A stretch of DNA of 64,000 nt from Camarhynchus parvulus (GCF_901933205.1 NC_044573.1:25975493-26039492); one strand, 5' to 3'; shown: positions 47,501 to 62,111, numbered from the stretch's first letter. Translations and numbers: made by a program. The notes: a model not told the origin generated them from the letters alone.

Positions 47501-50500
47501 CGAGAGAAACAAAAGTGCTGCTAGTCAAATTTATGAGCCTTGAGAGATCTTGGCTGAAGTCAATAGAGAAATACTTCCATTAAACACCCCCCTCTCCCCA
47601 GCTAATCCCTAACTCCTTCCCTCCCACACTTAAGGAATGAACTCAAAATATCCATGTTTTACTGTAAGCACAAAGTTTCTCACTCTCTCTCTTTTGGTGC
47701 TGATAACTGATATCACCCTCAGACAGTGCAGCTGAATATAAAAAGATAAGTACTGGCAGCTTTCAGACTCGCCCTTTCATCGGAAACTCGATGGGAAGAG
47801 GGAAGCAAGCTGCTATTCCTAATCTACCTGGAGGAGAATTTTCACTGGAGCCCAAGTCTCTGGAGAACAGCTCACAGCAGCTCTAATCACAACAAGGCCC
47901 AGGCAGCCATTACGTGATTTAACACACATTTAACACACACACATCTTGTGCAGGTGCCGAGGTATGGGAACACTTGTGAGATTATTAGAGCAAAATGTGG
48001 GGAGAGAGTAAAATGGCTGCGAGCAGGGATGCATCCTGACAGTGGATTCCTGACCAGGAAAGAAAAAGTCTGACCCAGCCAGGAAAGAAAAAGGGTTTTT
48101 TTACCCTCTTTACCCAGTAAAGCCATACTCTCTTCATGCAATTCAAGCCCAAAATGTCCTTTTATACATGCTTGGCTCTGTATAGGTTTATAACACTTCC
48201 TAAACTGCTTTTTTCCTCTTCTGCCTTCAGATCTAAGACTCCTGCCTATCAGTTCTTCAGGAAAATTAGCAGAGCTAGCCTCTGCAAAGAATAAGATGGG
48301 TAAATGAAACTCTGCACTGAACTGGGCTTATAGCCTGATATGTACTTTGCTTATAAAACAGAAAAAACACTGTTAATCTCATTTACTTTCTATTGATGCC
48401 AACGTTTTTTAAAAAAATCTCCTACTGAGTGCAGAACCTGCTTCCTATTGAAATTCATGTCACAAACAGAAATTATACATTTCTGTTTGTATCTAGATTT
48501 TATCTTATGCTGGAACTTACACTTTTGTACTGTTCTGAGCACAAAAGCCTCTGACATAGTAGCTGTCAAATAGACAATATCACCCATTCCTTGTGCATAC
48601 ACATAGAAATACAAAAAAAAGGTAAAAATAATGGGCTTGTCTGGTAATTACTCGAAACTTTTAGTTTTGCATCAGTGACTCCCAGTGATGTTCACTTCCA
48701 CAGTGAACCCAGTCCTGACAAATGTCCAATTTCTGATGTCAAGTCATTAATCAAAACTAAAAAGCAGAGTTTTTTCCAAAAATAATTGGCTTCTATCTGG
48801 AGTCATGTTAGATCTTCTTTAACAGAGAGTCTTTCAGCTTCCTAGTTGTCATCAATCTCCTTCAGAAACATCTCTTCAAAGAACCATTTTACTAAAATAT
48901 TGAAGTCTTCATCTCTCACTGTTGCTGATCTTTGCTGGCTTCATAGTAACTAGGAATTAATTCTTTCCTATCCGTGTAAGGAAGGGAAAGATTTTGCATT
49001 TTTTGCACACAGAGAAGGGAGGCTGTCACCCATGAGCTGGAAAAGCTGTTGGCAGCGGCAAAGCCAAGTGAAGGCTCCTTGTTGCCAGCAGGAAAATTAA
49101 AGTGTTAACATTAGTTCTGTCATAAGGTATTAAACCAATTCCTTGTTTCAGACCACTGCTATCCTGCTGAAAGGCCAAATCAATTCAATTATTAGGCATG
49201 AGAAAAATCAGTACAGCACCGAACAGGTTGCAGGGAAGAAAAGCCCTGCCATACCTTGCTTCCCTCCTGTAACAAACTATTAACTTGCTAAGGAAAAGGC
49301 AGGAGTTGCAACTGAGGAGATGACCCAAGTCCAGAGAGGCAAAACTGTATTCCCACCTTGGAGCCAGGTCTGATGAAGTAAACCTCCAAAACCATGCCAC
49401 TCCTCCCCTTTAGCAACAGCCCTGAACTGCACCCTACACTATTACACATTTCAGATCATCCCCACTGAAAGCTGCAGCACAAAAATCCAAATGTTGAAGT
49501 CATATTACATGAGCCCTTTCCTTGTCATTGTCATCACATTTAGATGAGGTGCCCCAAGATACCGTTCCTGTGATTCTGAATTTTTTCTTGGGTAGGGGTG
49601 AACAGTGCTCACGCTCATTTTGGTTAGCAGAAGACCAGGGACAACAGAGAACCAACCTGCCAAGAAAAACCTCCTTTGTAAAAGATCAGCTGAGCATTTC
49701 CTGCTCCTGCCAGAGCCTAAACAGTTGCCTGAGAAGGCAAAGTCACGCTGGCTGCAAGGAAACATTGACATTGCTCAGGTGAGACCCCAGCCTTGGCACT
49801 ACGTGAATGTCCCACCACCTTGGGGCTGCTCTAGAGAACACTGAAGGCAAGGGGTACTGCAGCTGCAAGTTAAATGCAAACTGTTTTCTGATTTTCTAAT
49901 CAAGATAGCTTAAAGTAATGAACAGTTCACTAAAATTCCTAGCACAGCTTTCCCAATTAATTATTGATTATTGCACATAAAGTTTTATACAGCAATGCAT
50001 GGTGGTCCCACAAAGCAATATTTATGTTTTAACACAGACTTAAACATTTGGGCTAGGAAAATTTTGTCTCATTTTGAGTCACATTTTGAAGACTTATGCA
50101 CCAGCTTTCTCCCTGGAAAAAACCATACAGAAGTGGAGTCATTAGTTACATTCTTTGCAAGTGTTTGATTTCCACTTCTCTCTACCTGCCGAGGCAAGCA
50201 CACGAGTTTTCACATCGCTGAATGAAACCACTTGACATAAGCCTTCCTGGCAAAACTCCATCCACATATGAATAAAAAGCTCGGTCTCATTATAAAGGAA
50301 AAAAATAACACTGATTTTTGAGCGATTAGTAGTATACACTCCATTAAAAAGCATGAGTTCAGATTACATTTGTGAGACACTGCATCTGCAGGGTAACAAG
50401 GGACACCAGACTGCAATTGTATTTTAAATCCTAACAGCACCTTTGAAAACTTTGAGGGCTCTTCTTGTTGACCCTGGGCAGCATCAGAGGCCGAAAGGGC

Positions 50501-52609
50501 TCTGACATTTCCACATATACTACCTCAAGGAAAACAACACTTTCAGTCCTGCCTATCTGCTCTGCTCTGCAACAGCTCATCCTCAGAAAGGGGCTGTTTA
50601 ATCAGTATTTGTCAAGCCCTAACCTCCTGCAACAGGGGCCCAATCAGGTACCCAAACAGGTACAATCAAAATAATGCATTAGTACATCTAGACAAATGAG
50701 TTCCTCCTTTTTCTTCAGCAGTGTCATCTTGGCTTGTACACTCCCTTCAGAGATGTTAACAACTGGCAGTTCTGCTCAGGGAGATCACTGATCTAATTTA
50801 TTTTTCCTTCCCCCTTCAGGGAATGCTATCACAATGCTCTAAGATCATTGCCTTGTACATCTCACTCCCCTCCCCTGATGAAATGGCTCTGAAATGTCAC
50901 CACCTGATCTGTGGGGGAGGCTGCACCCTTACAAGCCCTTCCATTAACTATTCCTGCTGACAGCTCGCTGTTTCTTCAGTGTGCTGTCTCTGCTTACCCA
51001 AGGGCTGCTTCCACAGGACCTTCATCACTGGCTTTTAACAGCCTTGTAATCACAGCTCACAACATATTGGTTGATAAACTCCTGTTTTATCAGTATTTTA
51101 TCCTCAACACTAGCTTTTCCATGATGTTGCTCAGCCTTAACTCAGAGGCATATTTCCATGCCATGTCTCAATGCATCTAGGGCTTAGCAGCAACAGATGT
51201 GTTTGGGAACCTCAACAGCCCCACCCCTGAGGCCTCAGAGGATGCTATTTCTTCTCCTCATTTTTGAGGCATTTGAAAGGCTTTCACAAGATGGAAAGAA
51301 ACTTTACAGGTTTGTGCTTGTTCTCAGTGTATGTTTGTTCAGAATCAGCTTCTTGTAAATGGCTGATTTGGGGCTGTGTTTAAACTGGAAAACATCTCAG
51401 AACAGTTGGATGGAAAACATCTTACCAGCAAATGCAGTCACCTGCAGGAGGAGCTGCTCTCTGGGGCCACCACACCAGCCTTTCCTAGCAGGATAACGTT
51501 GATGTTGTCTGAAAAACCAAAATACACCAGAAAATAAAAGGAAGCCTGTGTTTGCTATTGTTCCTATGCACCATGGCAATTTTCTGTGGCATGCAATACT
51601 TCCCACCCTTGTGTTCATGTGTTCTTCCACACTGCCCCCTCTCTTCAGCATGATTTGTCTACTTCAGCTCAGAGAAGTAACATTTAAAAACCTAAATATT
51701 AAATTTCTCTTCCTTCCCCAGTGTAATTTTCTGCCTTTAGGCACGCTGTGGGTATGGTCTCCCACAGCAGCACCTTTGTACCACGCCTCGGCTCTCCAGC
51801 TCATGGATCATTTTGTGGATGGGAATCACCAGATAATCACGGGATAAGCCTTTGGCAGAGCTGTTGGGCATCATCTCCTTTGATGGAACAGAGGACTGGT
51901 GGCTTTGCAGCTCTCCTCCTGATGAGGTACAGCTTTTCTATTTCTCACACTAGCACTAGAAAACTGATAGCTTGCATGCCAGTGGAAAAACTATCCCTTC
52001 CAAGATAACCTTTTCTCCATCTTCATTCAGAGTATTTCCTTCAAAGATCAATTGACAAAACCAGATTGTCTTAGCCTATGAGATGTTCACCAGACCTTAC
52101 TCCTGCATACGCCTTATCATGCCTGATTTTGCATTCTGCCATCCTTATCTCCAATTTTACCATGGCAAATACACACTAGAGTATTTACATATTGACATAC
52201 TAGCCTTTTATGTTCCAAGATAAAAATAATTAACTTCTTCAGGATTATGCATTCATTCTCCTTTTCTCTTATCCCCATAAATATGTAGTCAGATTCTGCA
52301 TCACAGAAAGAAAAGCTCTTGCACTTTAATAAAAAAATTTAAAATTCTTCAAAATTATACCTAAAACCCCCCCAACTGCACACTACAGAGTAATTTAGGC
52401 ACTTGTTCATTAATCTCTTGCTGCTTATTAAAAGGCATCATGAGTTTAAAAAAATTGATCATTGAAAACAATGCATTTATATAAATACAGAGTATGAAAT
52501 GACTAAAAGTAGGGACATTAAAGGTATTCATTGTTATTTCACATGTCTATATTTAGTCACTCTTACTAATTCATAATAGCTGAGAGAATATTCCTATATA
52601 AAATATTCA
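41501..52609. other. Noncoding DNA, mixed composition
   Basis: No gene recognised. GC-richer patches at 41700-42010 and 42600-43650 yield overlapping open frames on both strands (for example 131 codons on minus at 41697-42092, and 106 on plus at 42617-42937) with no domain signal. The sequence at 49505-49844 is open in three frames for compositional reasons. Simple repeats include an A-run at 42666 and an A/G-rich tract at 47433-47470. An imperfect 15-bp direct duplication lies at 48054 and 48079. Confidence 0.55.
42666..42684 (+). repeat. A-run of 19 bases
   Basis: An uninterrupted A-run. Upstream sequence does not resemble a retrocopy that I recognise, and I see no matching target-site duplication. 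Confidence 0.85.
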
Positions 52610-52660
52610 TATGTCTATATATGCATGTATTGATGTATATATGCATGTATGTATGTATAA
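52610..52660 (+). repeat. ATGT/ATGC/ATAT tract
   Basis: Alternating ATGT, ATGC and ATAT tetranucleotides form a degenerate microsatellite of alternating purines and pyrimidines. Confidence 0.75.
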
Positions 52661-55600
52661 AAGATAAGCATAATGCAATGAAGACTACACCTATAAAAAA
52701 CTTGGCAGCTGTAGAAGGCAGGTGTTTTCCATGGCTCTCTGTGAAAGAGCACACTGCTGTTAACAATGCTGTGAAAGACTGCCTGTAGACCAGAAACATA
52801 TGCATCAACAGAAGATTACAGCCATGACAGACCTGCAGGTATATGGGTAAAAACACAAGGCTAAATATTAGTGCACTCAATGCACTCAATCCTACATCTA
52901 AGAGCATCTTTGAACAAAGAAGTTGCTGTCTAGAATGATATACACACCGGCAACGTGGGAGCTGCAAACATTGCTACTTCCGCTCTGGAATTAAATCAAA
53001 GGCAAAGGGCCAGATTCCTAAAAGGCAACGTTCAGTCTCCCACTTTTCCTCTTAGGTTACATCCAAGAGAAAGTGAGGCACAGGATCACATTCTGGTCTT
53101 CCAGCTGTATGAAAGGCTCCATTGAAATCAATGTGTAAAACTCAGCAGTTCCCCATCATGTAATTTTCTATATAACATTTGTGCCATTTCCCACTGGAAT
53201 TAACAGTAACCCTGGAAATCTCCTGAATCTGAGGCTTGCACTGCAGAGAGGATGCACAGCTGCAGAGGGAGCAGGGGGAGAGGGAAGTCTTGTCATAGCC
53301 AGCGCTCCCCTGGCACAGAGCCCTGCCTTATGCCCGCTTGGTGGTGCTGGCTGCAGCACTTTCTGATCTGGGAGCAGAGTATGCCACTTGTGCCTTGCTG
53401 AAGTAGCCTGATAAACTGTGGTACTTTGCACATTTCACCCACACCAGAGAATTGGGCAGTAATCTTATCAGGGAAACACAATCCTAGAAAAGCAGTTCAG
53501 CCTCACAAGCCAGGCTGCCCTGCCTCCCCAGGCTCAGCTCTGCCCTCCAAAGCCAGTCACTGCTCCTACCTAAGCTTAGCCCTGCCTTTTTATAGTCAAG
53601 GATAACATACTCCACATCGGAAATTATGTACAATATGCCCGGCTTTCCAAGTCTGTAAGCCAGCAATAGCATTTTCTACCAGTAACTGTTGCTTTTCCTG
53701 AAAAATGATAATATTTTTGAGCTATTTTAAAAAATTAAATAATCGGGCTCCTTCTACCAAAGCTAAAAGCACCTCCCTCAGGAAACTCTTTTAAACCCAA
53801 GAAAACAGCAAATGCAAGATATTTTCTGGTGAGTGGGTTGTATTTATGGTTCTAGCAATTTGACCAACAACTAGAGATGGCAGCCATGTCATAACCCTCA
53901 TAGTTTCCTTCTGTTTACCTGCATAGGCTCTAATCACAAATGCAGCATCTGTTGATACTCTGGCATGACTGGCAAGACACCAAAATAACCATGTTCTGCA
54001 TAACAAACCGTTGTGGTTTTCATCTCTCTCCTGGTCTCTCTGCTCCAGCACACAAAGCCGCAGCAAACTCTGCCTGCCTGCCAGGGTGTGAGTGAGATCA
54101 GAACATGTCCTTTCAAGGGTGTGATAGAAACCAGAATTGCATGATTATGGTGTGCTTTCAAAAGTATGTCTTTGGGCAATTTTCAGTTCCTGCATGAAAA
54201 GAGTAGGATTAGACGATAAAAACTAAACCACAACCAGAGCAGCAGAGTCAAATACCAAGCCTTTTTGGGCACAAACTCAGAAGCACTCAGAGAGAACACT
54301 GGCTACTCCCTTCAGATTTCTGAAATGCGTCTTTTGAAGCACTTCTTTAAGCACGGTTTTGTTTACAGGTTTGGCAGGAGCCAGAGCCACCCTTGCAATG
54401 TGTTGTAGGTATGCAGGGAGTGACTGCCTGGCTCCCACGGGGTCTGCAATCGGAGCAGAGGCAGCAGGAAAGGAGAGCAGTGGGAAGAAGCAGCCGAGGT
54501 CTGCAGCTAAAGTGACTTTCTTAAGAGTGCAACCAGGCCAGAGCTCAAAGGAAATCACATCACCATAGTGGAGTTTTTTTACTCTAGCTTTTCCGGAGTT
54601 CATGGCCAAAAGCAATGTCAGCGCTGCTCAGACTCTCAGTCTTCTTTTTCCTTCTTCCTTTCCCTTCCCTTGCCTTCCCCTGTTCTGTACATCTGACATT
54701 TCACAGCAGGTGAAGGTGAAGGGGCTCCCAGCCCCCGGGGCTCAGCTAAGATTTCCACCTCTGGGCTTGGCCCCATTGCCCAGCCCTTCTGCCCCTCCTC
54801 CTCCCTGGAGGTGGGATCAAGGAGAGACCTCCTGAGGCTGGAACTCCACCCTGAGAGCTCGCTGCAGTGCCAGAGATGCCCGTGTGCACAGCAAACCTGC
54901 AGGTGCCAGCTCCACTGTCACCAGCCACCTCACAGGTCCTGAGGAACAGGGAATACAAAGCTGCCAGGTTACCAAAATGCTGAGGGAGTACAGGGATGCA
55001 GACACAGACATGCTTAACGTGCTGATTAAGGTCAGTACAGTTAACTGAAGAGCAATGACAAAGGATGCTGTCATATTCATGTATTTTCAGTTTATGACTC
55101 ACTCAAGTTTTTTTTTCCTTCTCAAACCTTTTAAGTTTCAAAAGGAAAATAAAAAGCAAAGCAGCTCCCCCAGGGGAGAACAAAGTACAGGGTAATGATG
55201 AAGAAAATAATGTGCTTTCCTGTTGCTGAAAAATATCTTAAACATTTGGATTACTTCCATTTCTCCTCAAAATTAATGCAGACACTGCTGACCATTTCCC
55301 TTTTATACAGATTAGCTTTTTCCAGGAAGCATTTTTTCCCCCCCAACACACTCCTTTCCTTCCTGAAGAAAGCTGGCTCATGCTAGAGGATGTTTCTGTC
55401 AGAATTAAGTCAGAGGGTTATTTTTAAGAGAAAAACCTTATGTAGAAAGTGATTTTCTAAGATTCATGAAGACAGTAGCTTGGGAAAAAAACCCCCAAAT
55501 CTAAAAACCCCTTTCTTCATTATTATTTTTTTAATATGGGTTTTATTTCATGAAGGACGGGGTTTTTTAAAGCTTCAAATAAATGTAATTGCATGTCCTC

Positions 55601-58600
55601 ATCCCACTTAGAAAATGTTTCTACCAAGTATTGAACAATATTTTGATAAGACAACAGTAAATACGAGCAGCAAGTAACTCCCATCATTGTCAAGGACTTT
55701 GTCACATGCACTGGGTGTGTTGGTCCTGCTTCAGACTGAGATTTCCCACATTTGCTTTTGGTAAAACCAGAATAGGAGCACAAACCAATCTGTGCAGGCT
55801 TGACAGAACTTGCTGGCCCTATTTCTTTGTGTCTTTCACAATGTCACTACCAGAATGAGCTCAGCCAAACTTGGCGCAGTGGGTAATAGCAGCAATAGTA
55901 TTCAATAAAGGAAACATAGGAAATAACCTGAAAATTGAGATCTATATAACTCATGATGATGTAAAATCAAATATATCTCCTGGGAACACCCTGGACTAAA
56001 GCACAGGCACCTGCTTTACATAGAGGGATTAAAAGGGTAACACAAATCTTGGGAACAGATTTTATATCTAGAAATTGCAATTAATAAAGGCACATTGCAC
56101 ATGAATTAAAGAGACATAAATAACTATTACATGCAAACATTTATAAGACCTACTGCAGCAAAACAGAGGGTTTCTGGCTGCGTGTCATTGTTAAGCTTTC
56201 CTTGACTTTACCAGAGGAAGATCATATCCTAAATTTAAGTAAAATTTTAATTGGTGAAATTATCCTAGGGGAAAAGAGGCTCTTGAGGACGAGGGAGGGG
56301 CACTGAGAGAGCTGGGACAACTCTGTGACATGATTTCCAAATTAAAAATACTATTTTTCTAAAACCTGAAACACAGCTGAAAATTCAGCCCTGAAGTTTA
56401 AGGAAATCACCCCTGTATCCACCAAACTGCTGAAAGGCTACAGCTCCCAGGCAAGGCTAGAGGTCCTTCTTTTTCCCTGTAATTGATGCAGTCTTGTTTC
56501 CTCACTTCACTGCTAGGCCCAAAACAAGAAGCCCCACCCTCACAAGGAACAGGGTGGTCTCGAGAGTGAATCTCTTGCTTGCCAGTTAAAGTAACAAAAT
56601 CTGATTCACTTGTTCAGCTATGACCAAAATCTTTAACCAATTAGCAAACAGCCCCATGTAGCAGTCTTTTAGCATGATATTTACTCCATTCTTTGCTAGT
56701 TATTTTCAGGCACGACAAAACTTACCTCTTAGGAACTCTTTGCCCAGAAACTTGCCACAAAAACACGCCTGGTGTAGCTTGAAGAGGAAGAAGTCTGTCA
56801 GGCTCTTCTAAGTACCTAAAGAAAGTTGGAACAAGCAGTGAGTCAGTGTGGGACAGCTCTGCTTTCTGCTCCTTATACTCTGTCTTTGCTGCAGAGAAAA
56901 TTTATAGCCTTCAGTTCCTGAACTAACACCTTTGCTGCTAATCACATTCACCGGTGATACGATATAGCTGTAAAAATAATGTCCAACTGACACTGCCCTG
57001 GTTTGGTATTTCTTACCCAAGTAAAGCATGTGATGCAAAAATCACATTTCCTTGCATGCTTCAGAGGTCCATGAGTGTCTGTGTGCACACACATCCACAG
57101 GCACAACTGTGCATGGGGGCCATCTGTCACAATCAGTTTCTTAAACTTAAAAACATTATTAACTCAGAGACAGGAAGGAGCCTCAGGAGCAAGGGGGGAA
57201 AAGTTGCTAAGATAATTGTTTTACTCTAAATACCCTGACAATCTCTCCTTCTTTGGTATTTTTTAATAATTTAGAAGTACAGAACATGACAAGGCAACTT
57301 GCATGACCAGTGTCACCGGTTTAGAGTTTCTCCAAGCAGCTGAATTTATAATGCTGTAGGGTAGAATAACTTCATGTTTTATGCTTAGCTTATAACTATG
57401 GAAAATCCTTTATAAGCATACTTCCTCCTAGCACACAGTATCTATCCAATCTATCCTGAAGCTGGAACAGTGACCCATATTCTTCCTTTCAAAAATGGCA
57501 AAAGTCCAAAGACTTTTCCACTCCTACGGTTTTGGGGTCTGGTTCAGTCTTGAGTTTAGGAGCTAATTTCTCTTAAGCTTACCACCAAACTATTAGAGAT
57601 TCTCAGAGAAAAGATTCTTGTGAACAAGATTCATTGTCATGAACCATTTACTTGCCTGCTAAATTTGTTACAAATGTGGGTGGGAAAAGGCTGTATCACC
57701 AGTACAAGGCATGGCAAAGTTTTAATCCAGCACCAAGCTCTACAACAGTGTGTGTGGATCCATTCCATGGCTCCAGTCAAGTTAAAGGCACCTTCCAAAG
57801 ACAAGGAGAGTGGAGAAAGAAAACAAGAAAAAAAGTTTATTTATCCAGCATGTGAGCAAGTCACAGCAGGACTGCACAAACACACCAGATGACACAGTCA
57901 GCAGGGAAGGAAATACCTAGAGTATAGTCCTTGGTGAGCCAAGATTATCCATTAATCTAAGATTGTGGAAAACAGAAAATATGATCACAACCCCTACTTG
58001 AAAGGAGGGCAAAAATCCTGAACTCTGGTAATTCCACCCTGTTCAGTGAACCTTTATTTCTTCACTTAAATCAATGAAAAAATAAGAAAGTTTGCTGCTG
58101 GTGTCTGTTTGTCTGCCCTTAATCAAAGACATTGAGTGGATTTCTTAATGGTATTTCGTAAACACTGCAGTGAAACAGCAGTAAATTAGATCTCAAGCAG
58201 TCAGAAACCTGATTAGCAGTTACAGATCTTTATGCCCATATTTTGCATCCTTTCACTTAAAAAATATCCCAACAGTTTCTTCCACCATCCTGGAATCTTC
58301 TCCATTTATTATGCTAAAATTAATATTAAAATTTATAAAATCCAAGGGGTCACATATCTATCTGTCTTAAAGTTTTACTAAGACGTTAATGATTTTAATT
58401 TTCAGACCTGAAAAGGAAGTCTTAGTGCATTATTAAGATTAAAGAATCAGTACAGTTTTTCCACAACAGGCTTTTGTTATTGAAATAGCATCTACTGCAC
58501 AGTAACCCGTCCCTGAATCCAGACTGAGCTTGTGAGCAGCTGAACCAGGTGGGATTGGAGATGCTTTGCACATTTCCAGCGAACAATTCATACTTTTTAG

Positions 58601-61600
58601 GGTTGGGCTCTTATATTTGAACAATTTCTAGACAATTGGAAGTTAGGTAAATATCATTCATACATAGAATTGAGCTGTGGGCCTCATTCCAGGATACTGC
58701 AACAGGAACCCCTCTAGCTGTCTTGAAAATTTTGAAGAGGCTTTCATTACAGGATGGTCCCATTTGATGGAAGACATTTATCTTATGATCAATGTGTGAT
58801 TATGCTCAATGTTAAATAACCATTTCTTCTGCAGAAACTCTGAAAGGCGACATAGTGTATAAATGTTTCATACAGCATACTTCCCTGAATTGCACTGAAG
58901 AAAAAATATTTCTTTCAAGAAATGCATGTTGGATTTTATTTAGCTTTAAATTGTAAAATTAAGAATATTTATTAATCTTAATATCAGAGCAAGAAAAGTT
59001 GTTTAAATATTTATCTTTCAAATATTTTAATCACTGTATTAGTCACAATACCATTTTTCATGGTTTAATGTTTCCAAATGTAATGATTTTTAGTTGTCTC
59101 AAGTTCTCACAATGTTTAACCTCACAACACTGTGTCAGTTAAGATTTCTTTGGGATCGACATTAATGATGTGGACTGAAATTAAAAAAAACAGGAGGATT
59201 AGACATCTAATAGGATTTTGAACAAAAAGGGGTTGTGGGTCTTTCCAGGAGAGATAATAAAGAATAAATTAATATAGATAAGGGGATTCACACATATCAG
59301 TAAAAATATTCTGGAAAAAAAATCTTACATAAAAACACATTCCTATTCATAGCCAGATATATTTTGTGTTTTATGTAGTTTTGTAATTTTCACTCTTTCT
59401 TATAACCTCTTTGGAAGCTGTAGCAACAGCAGCTAAAACAATTAAAGTTCAGTATGAGCTCCTCCCATCTGGCACTGGAGCCAAACTCTGGTCTTAGTGA
59501 CATGGCTACATGGTTTGTGTAAGTCTATGGGAATTTTATGGGGAAAATGCTAAATTTTCTGGTTTTACAAGGCAAGCTGAGAGCAGAATTTGGCCCCACA
59601 CAGGTTTGGTGTATAACAGCTAGAGTCTACCCGAGTGCATTGCTGCTGCTGGTACCAACATGCACCCTCCTCTGCCTCTATGTTTTTGACATCCTTCAGT
59701 GTCACACCACAAGGCTCCCTCAGAGCTCCCAGCAGAAAGCTTTTTCATTCAGGTTGAGGGGGACAAACTCAGCCCTCTGTCCTCAAAGGAGACAGGATAA
59801 TGCCCTAATGCTGCAATCCCTCACCTTCAGGTCACTCCATTATTTAGTCAATTTTATTTTACTTATTTATTTAGACTGATTGACTGCCACCTTAAAGGCA
59901 TTGAGTTGAAGGCCCCATTTACTATAAGTCACTTTTTCAAAATTTAGAGGAGTCTCCCGAACAAGCTGCTTATACCATTATTATTACAATAAATTCCAAA
60001 ACCACTAAGTCCAGCAAGGAAACAAAAGGAAAGGAAAGGCAAACAATATTTTGTTAAAATTGACTGCACTAAGAAGAGCATTTTTACAAGTAATACAAAA
60101 AGCAATGAGAAGGTTCTCACCAGATTTTGCTGAAATATCTCTGGGGAAAATCCATTAGAAATACATTTGCAATCAGTCCAGTGTCAAATTTCTACTGTAA
60201 ATACAGCAATTAAGAAGGTCAAGTTACCCAAGGTTGTGTAAGAGTGAAATGAGCAGTTCAAAAGGAATTTATGTTGTGAGTATTTTGTATACAATTTATG
60301 TCTTTTACTCTCTCTTAAAAGACATCACACGTTTTCTTATATGATACAGGACATTACCTTCACAGTAACAGGCTACTGAAATAACAATGCATCACTGCCT
60401 TCCTTAGCTCCATGCAAACTCTTTGGAATTGTGCTTGAATCCCATGCACTGATTAGCTGGGAGCTGAACTCATGCCAATAAGAGAATGGCTGTAAATTGC
60501 TGGATGAGTGTAAATGACACCCATGCCACTGGTGGAGCAGAGAAAAATATGTAACTTGAGATTATGAAGTGTCCTGCTGTGACATAAATGGAGTGGAAAG
60601 GCACTTAGTCCAGAGAGGACCATAAATGGTTTAAAGCTAAAAAATGCCCAAGTAATGTGTATGGGTAAAAAGTGATTAAGGAGGTGACAAAAGTGAAGGT
60701 GGCTATCTAACCTCTAGTGCTCTGGGGTTTCATAACCAGGCTTCATCTGCACAGGGCTGTGATGCACAGCCACAGCTGTGCTGAGACATGTATTTGGGGA
60801 ACTGCACAGTGAATGGGAGCTATGAACTCACCTCAACTTAGGCCTTCTCCCTGATACACCAGAAAGTTTTTCTGACCCAAGATCAGTTCATCACACTCTA
60901 CCAGTGGAGAAGATGCTGCTAACATACAGTGTCTCTGGCACAGAGAGCCAACATGGCCAGTTCTTGGCTTGTGTGCAGCGCTGGAAGCAGTGCTTGTGTG
61001 CACATACATGAGTCAGGAGAGGCAGCATCTCACACCAGGGACAGCTCTGCTGTGGAACAGCCCCAGAACTGCAGCAGAGCTGTTTCTCCAGGCAGCAAAT
61101 GGCAGCCAGTGCATAAACAGGCGATGCTCTGTCCCTTTCAAAAGAAACACATGGGAGAGGATCAGCAGCTGGGTGAAAAACAATTAGGCCAGAGACATGA
61201 AGAAAATAAAGAGCCTGAAAAAGTTGGCTTTAGGAAAACAGAAATGGAACACAAAACTATACAGGGAGGGGAAAAGCAAACAGCTTGCAGCCATCATGAA
61301 GACACAAGTCAGAAATTTTCAGGGGAAAATGGTAACCAGCCTCAAATGACAGCCTCCAAAGACAAGGTGCCTGCAGAGACCACAGAATGAAGGAGACAGT
61401 GAAACTCCCATCTGTTCCCTCCATGCACAGCCCCCAGGGTCAAAGGACTTTTGATGTTTTTGCACAGAAGCACAAAGAGCATAGCAATGTCTCCTGCAGA
61501 TGTTTTATTTACCTGTTCTCCACCATAGTGTCTTCAAAGCATTTCATGGCTGTTCCAAGTTTATTCTTCCAGTGCTTCTCTGGAGGCAACACAGCAGTGT

Positions 61601-61799
61601 TATTGCCATCCTGCAGGAAGGAAGACAGAGAGGGAAAATGTTACTTGCCCACACATCATAGGATGCCTGATGCAGAGCAAGGAAGTGAGCTCAGGTTTCC
61701 TATGTCTCCCCTTCATATCCTGCTTCGTCCTTTTCTACTTCTCTCTCATCCCTTGTGAATGGGCGATGATTGGAAATGTGCCACTTCTCTGCTCAGAAA
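52661..61799. other. Noncoding DNA, no gene recognised
   Basis: Open frames of interest by length only are 52566-52967 (minus, 133 codons), 54277-54615 and 54746-55102 (minus), 59538-59879 (plus) and 60929-61390 (plus, 153 codons). None shows a known domain or a convincing signal or membrane pattern. The region around 54350-54900 is GC-rich with a pyrimidine tract. The 3' part (56000-60900) is AT-rich and monotonous. Nothing else can be supported. Confidence 0.5.
54634..54682 (+). repeat. Pyrimidine (CT-rich) tract
   Basis: About 49 bases of almost pure C and T with irregular CCTT units. A simple low-complexity tract that could also act as a polypyrimidine tract, but no exon is evident downstream. 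Confidence 0.75.
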
Positions 61800-61915
61800 T
61801 GCAACAATCATGAGGGGAAACAGAGAGAGACACAGATGAGTCCAGTTCCAAGGACTCAAGGGTTCTTGGGTGAAGGAAGAGACGAGATCCTTGACTCCAT
61901 GATCAGAAGGCTTGA

Positions 61916-61921
61916 TTTATT
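61916..61921 (-). promoter_or_regulatory. LTR polyadenylation signal AATAAA
   Basis: On the minus strand AATAAA lies in the expected place about 315 bases from the LTR 5' end, directly before the presumed R/U5 part. It supports the minus orientation of the LTR. Confidence 0.65.
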
Positions 61922-62033
61922 ATTTTATGATATATATGTACTACATTATAACTATCTACAAAGAAAAGGCAGGAGAGCTTTTCAGAAGCTTGCTAAGCTA
62001 AGAATAGAAAAGTAAAGAATAATAACAAACACC

Positions 62034-62060
62034 GCTCTCTCGGACTGTGTCTGAGAGAGC
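62034..62060. repeat. Hairpin in the LTR, 11-bp arms with one mismatch
   Basis: GCTCTCTCGGA (62034-62044) pairs with TCTGAGAGAGC (62050-62060) except for one G-T position, around the loop CTGTG. It lies in the U3 part of the minus-strand LTR, about 120-150 bases before the AATAAA. Confidence 0.85.
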
Positions 62061-62066
62061 TCCATT

Positions 62067-62111
62067 CTGGATTGGCCATTATTTCTAAACATCCAAGCTG
62101 GGCCAATCCAG
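62067..62111. repeat. Inverted repeat carrying two CCAAT boxes
   Basis: CTGGATTGGCC (62067-62077) and GGCCAATCCAG (62101-62111) are perfect reverse complements with a 23-nt spacer. Each arm contains a CCAAT box, one on each strand. In an LTR U3 such boxes are plausible NF-Y binding sites. Function is inferred, not shown. Confidence 0.85.

Noticed and set aside
49505..49844. Three overlapping open frames, one ending at a CAG|GTGAGA donor
   Set aside because: Several frames on both strands are open together, which points to composition rather than coding; no domain is seen.
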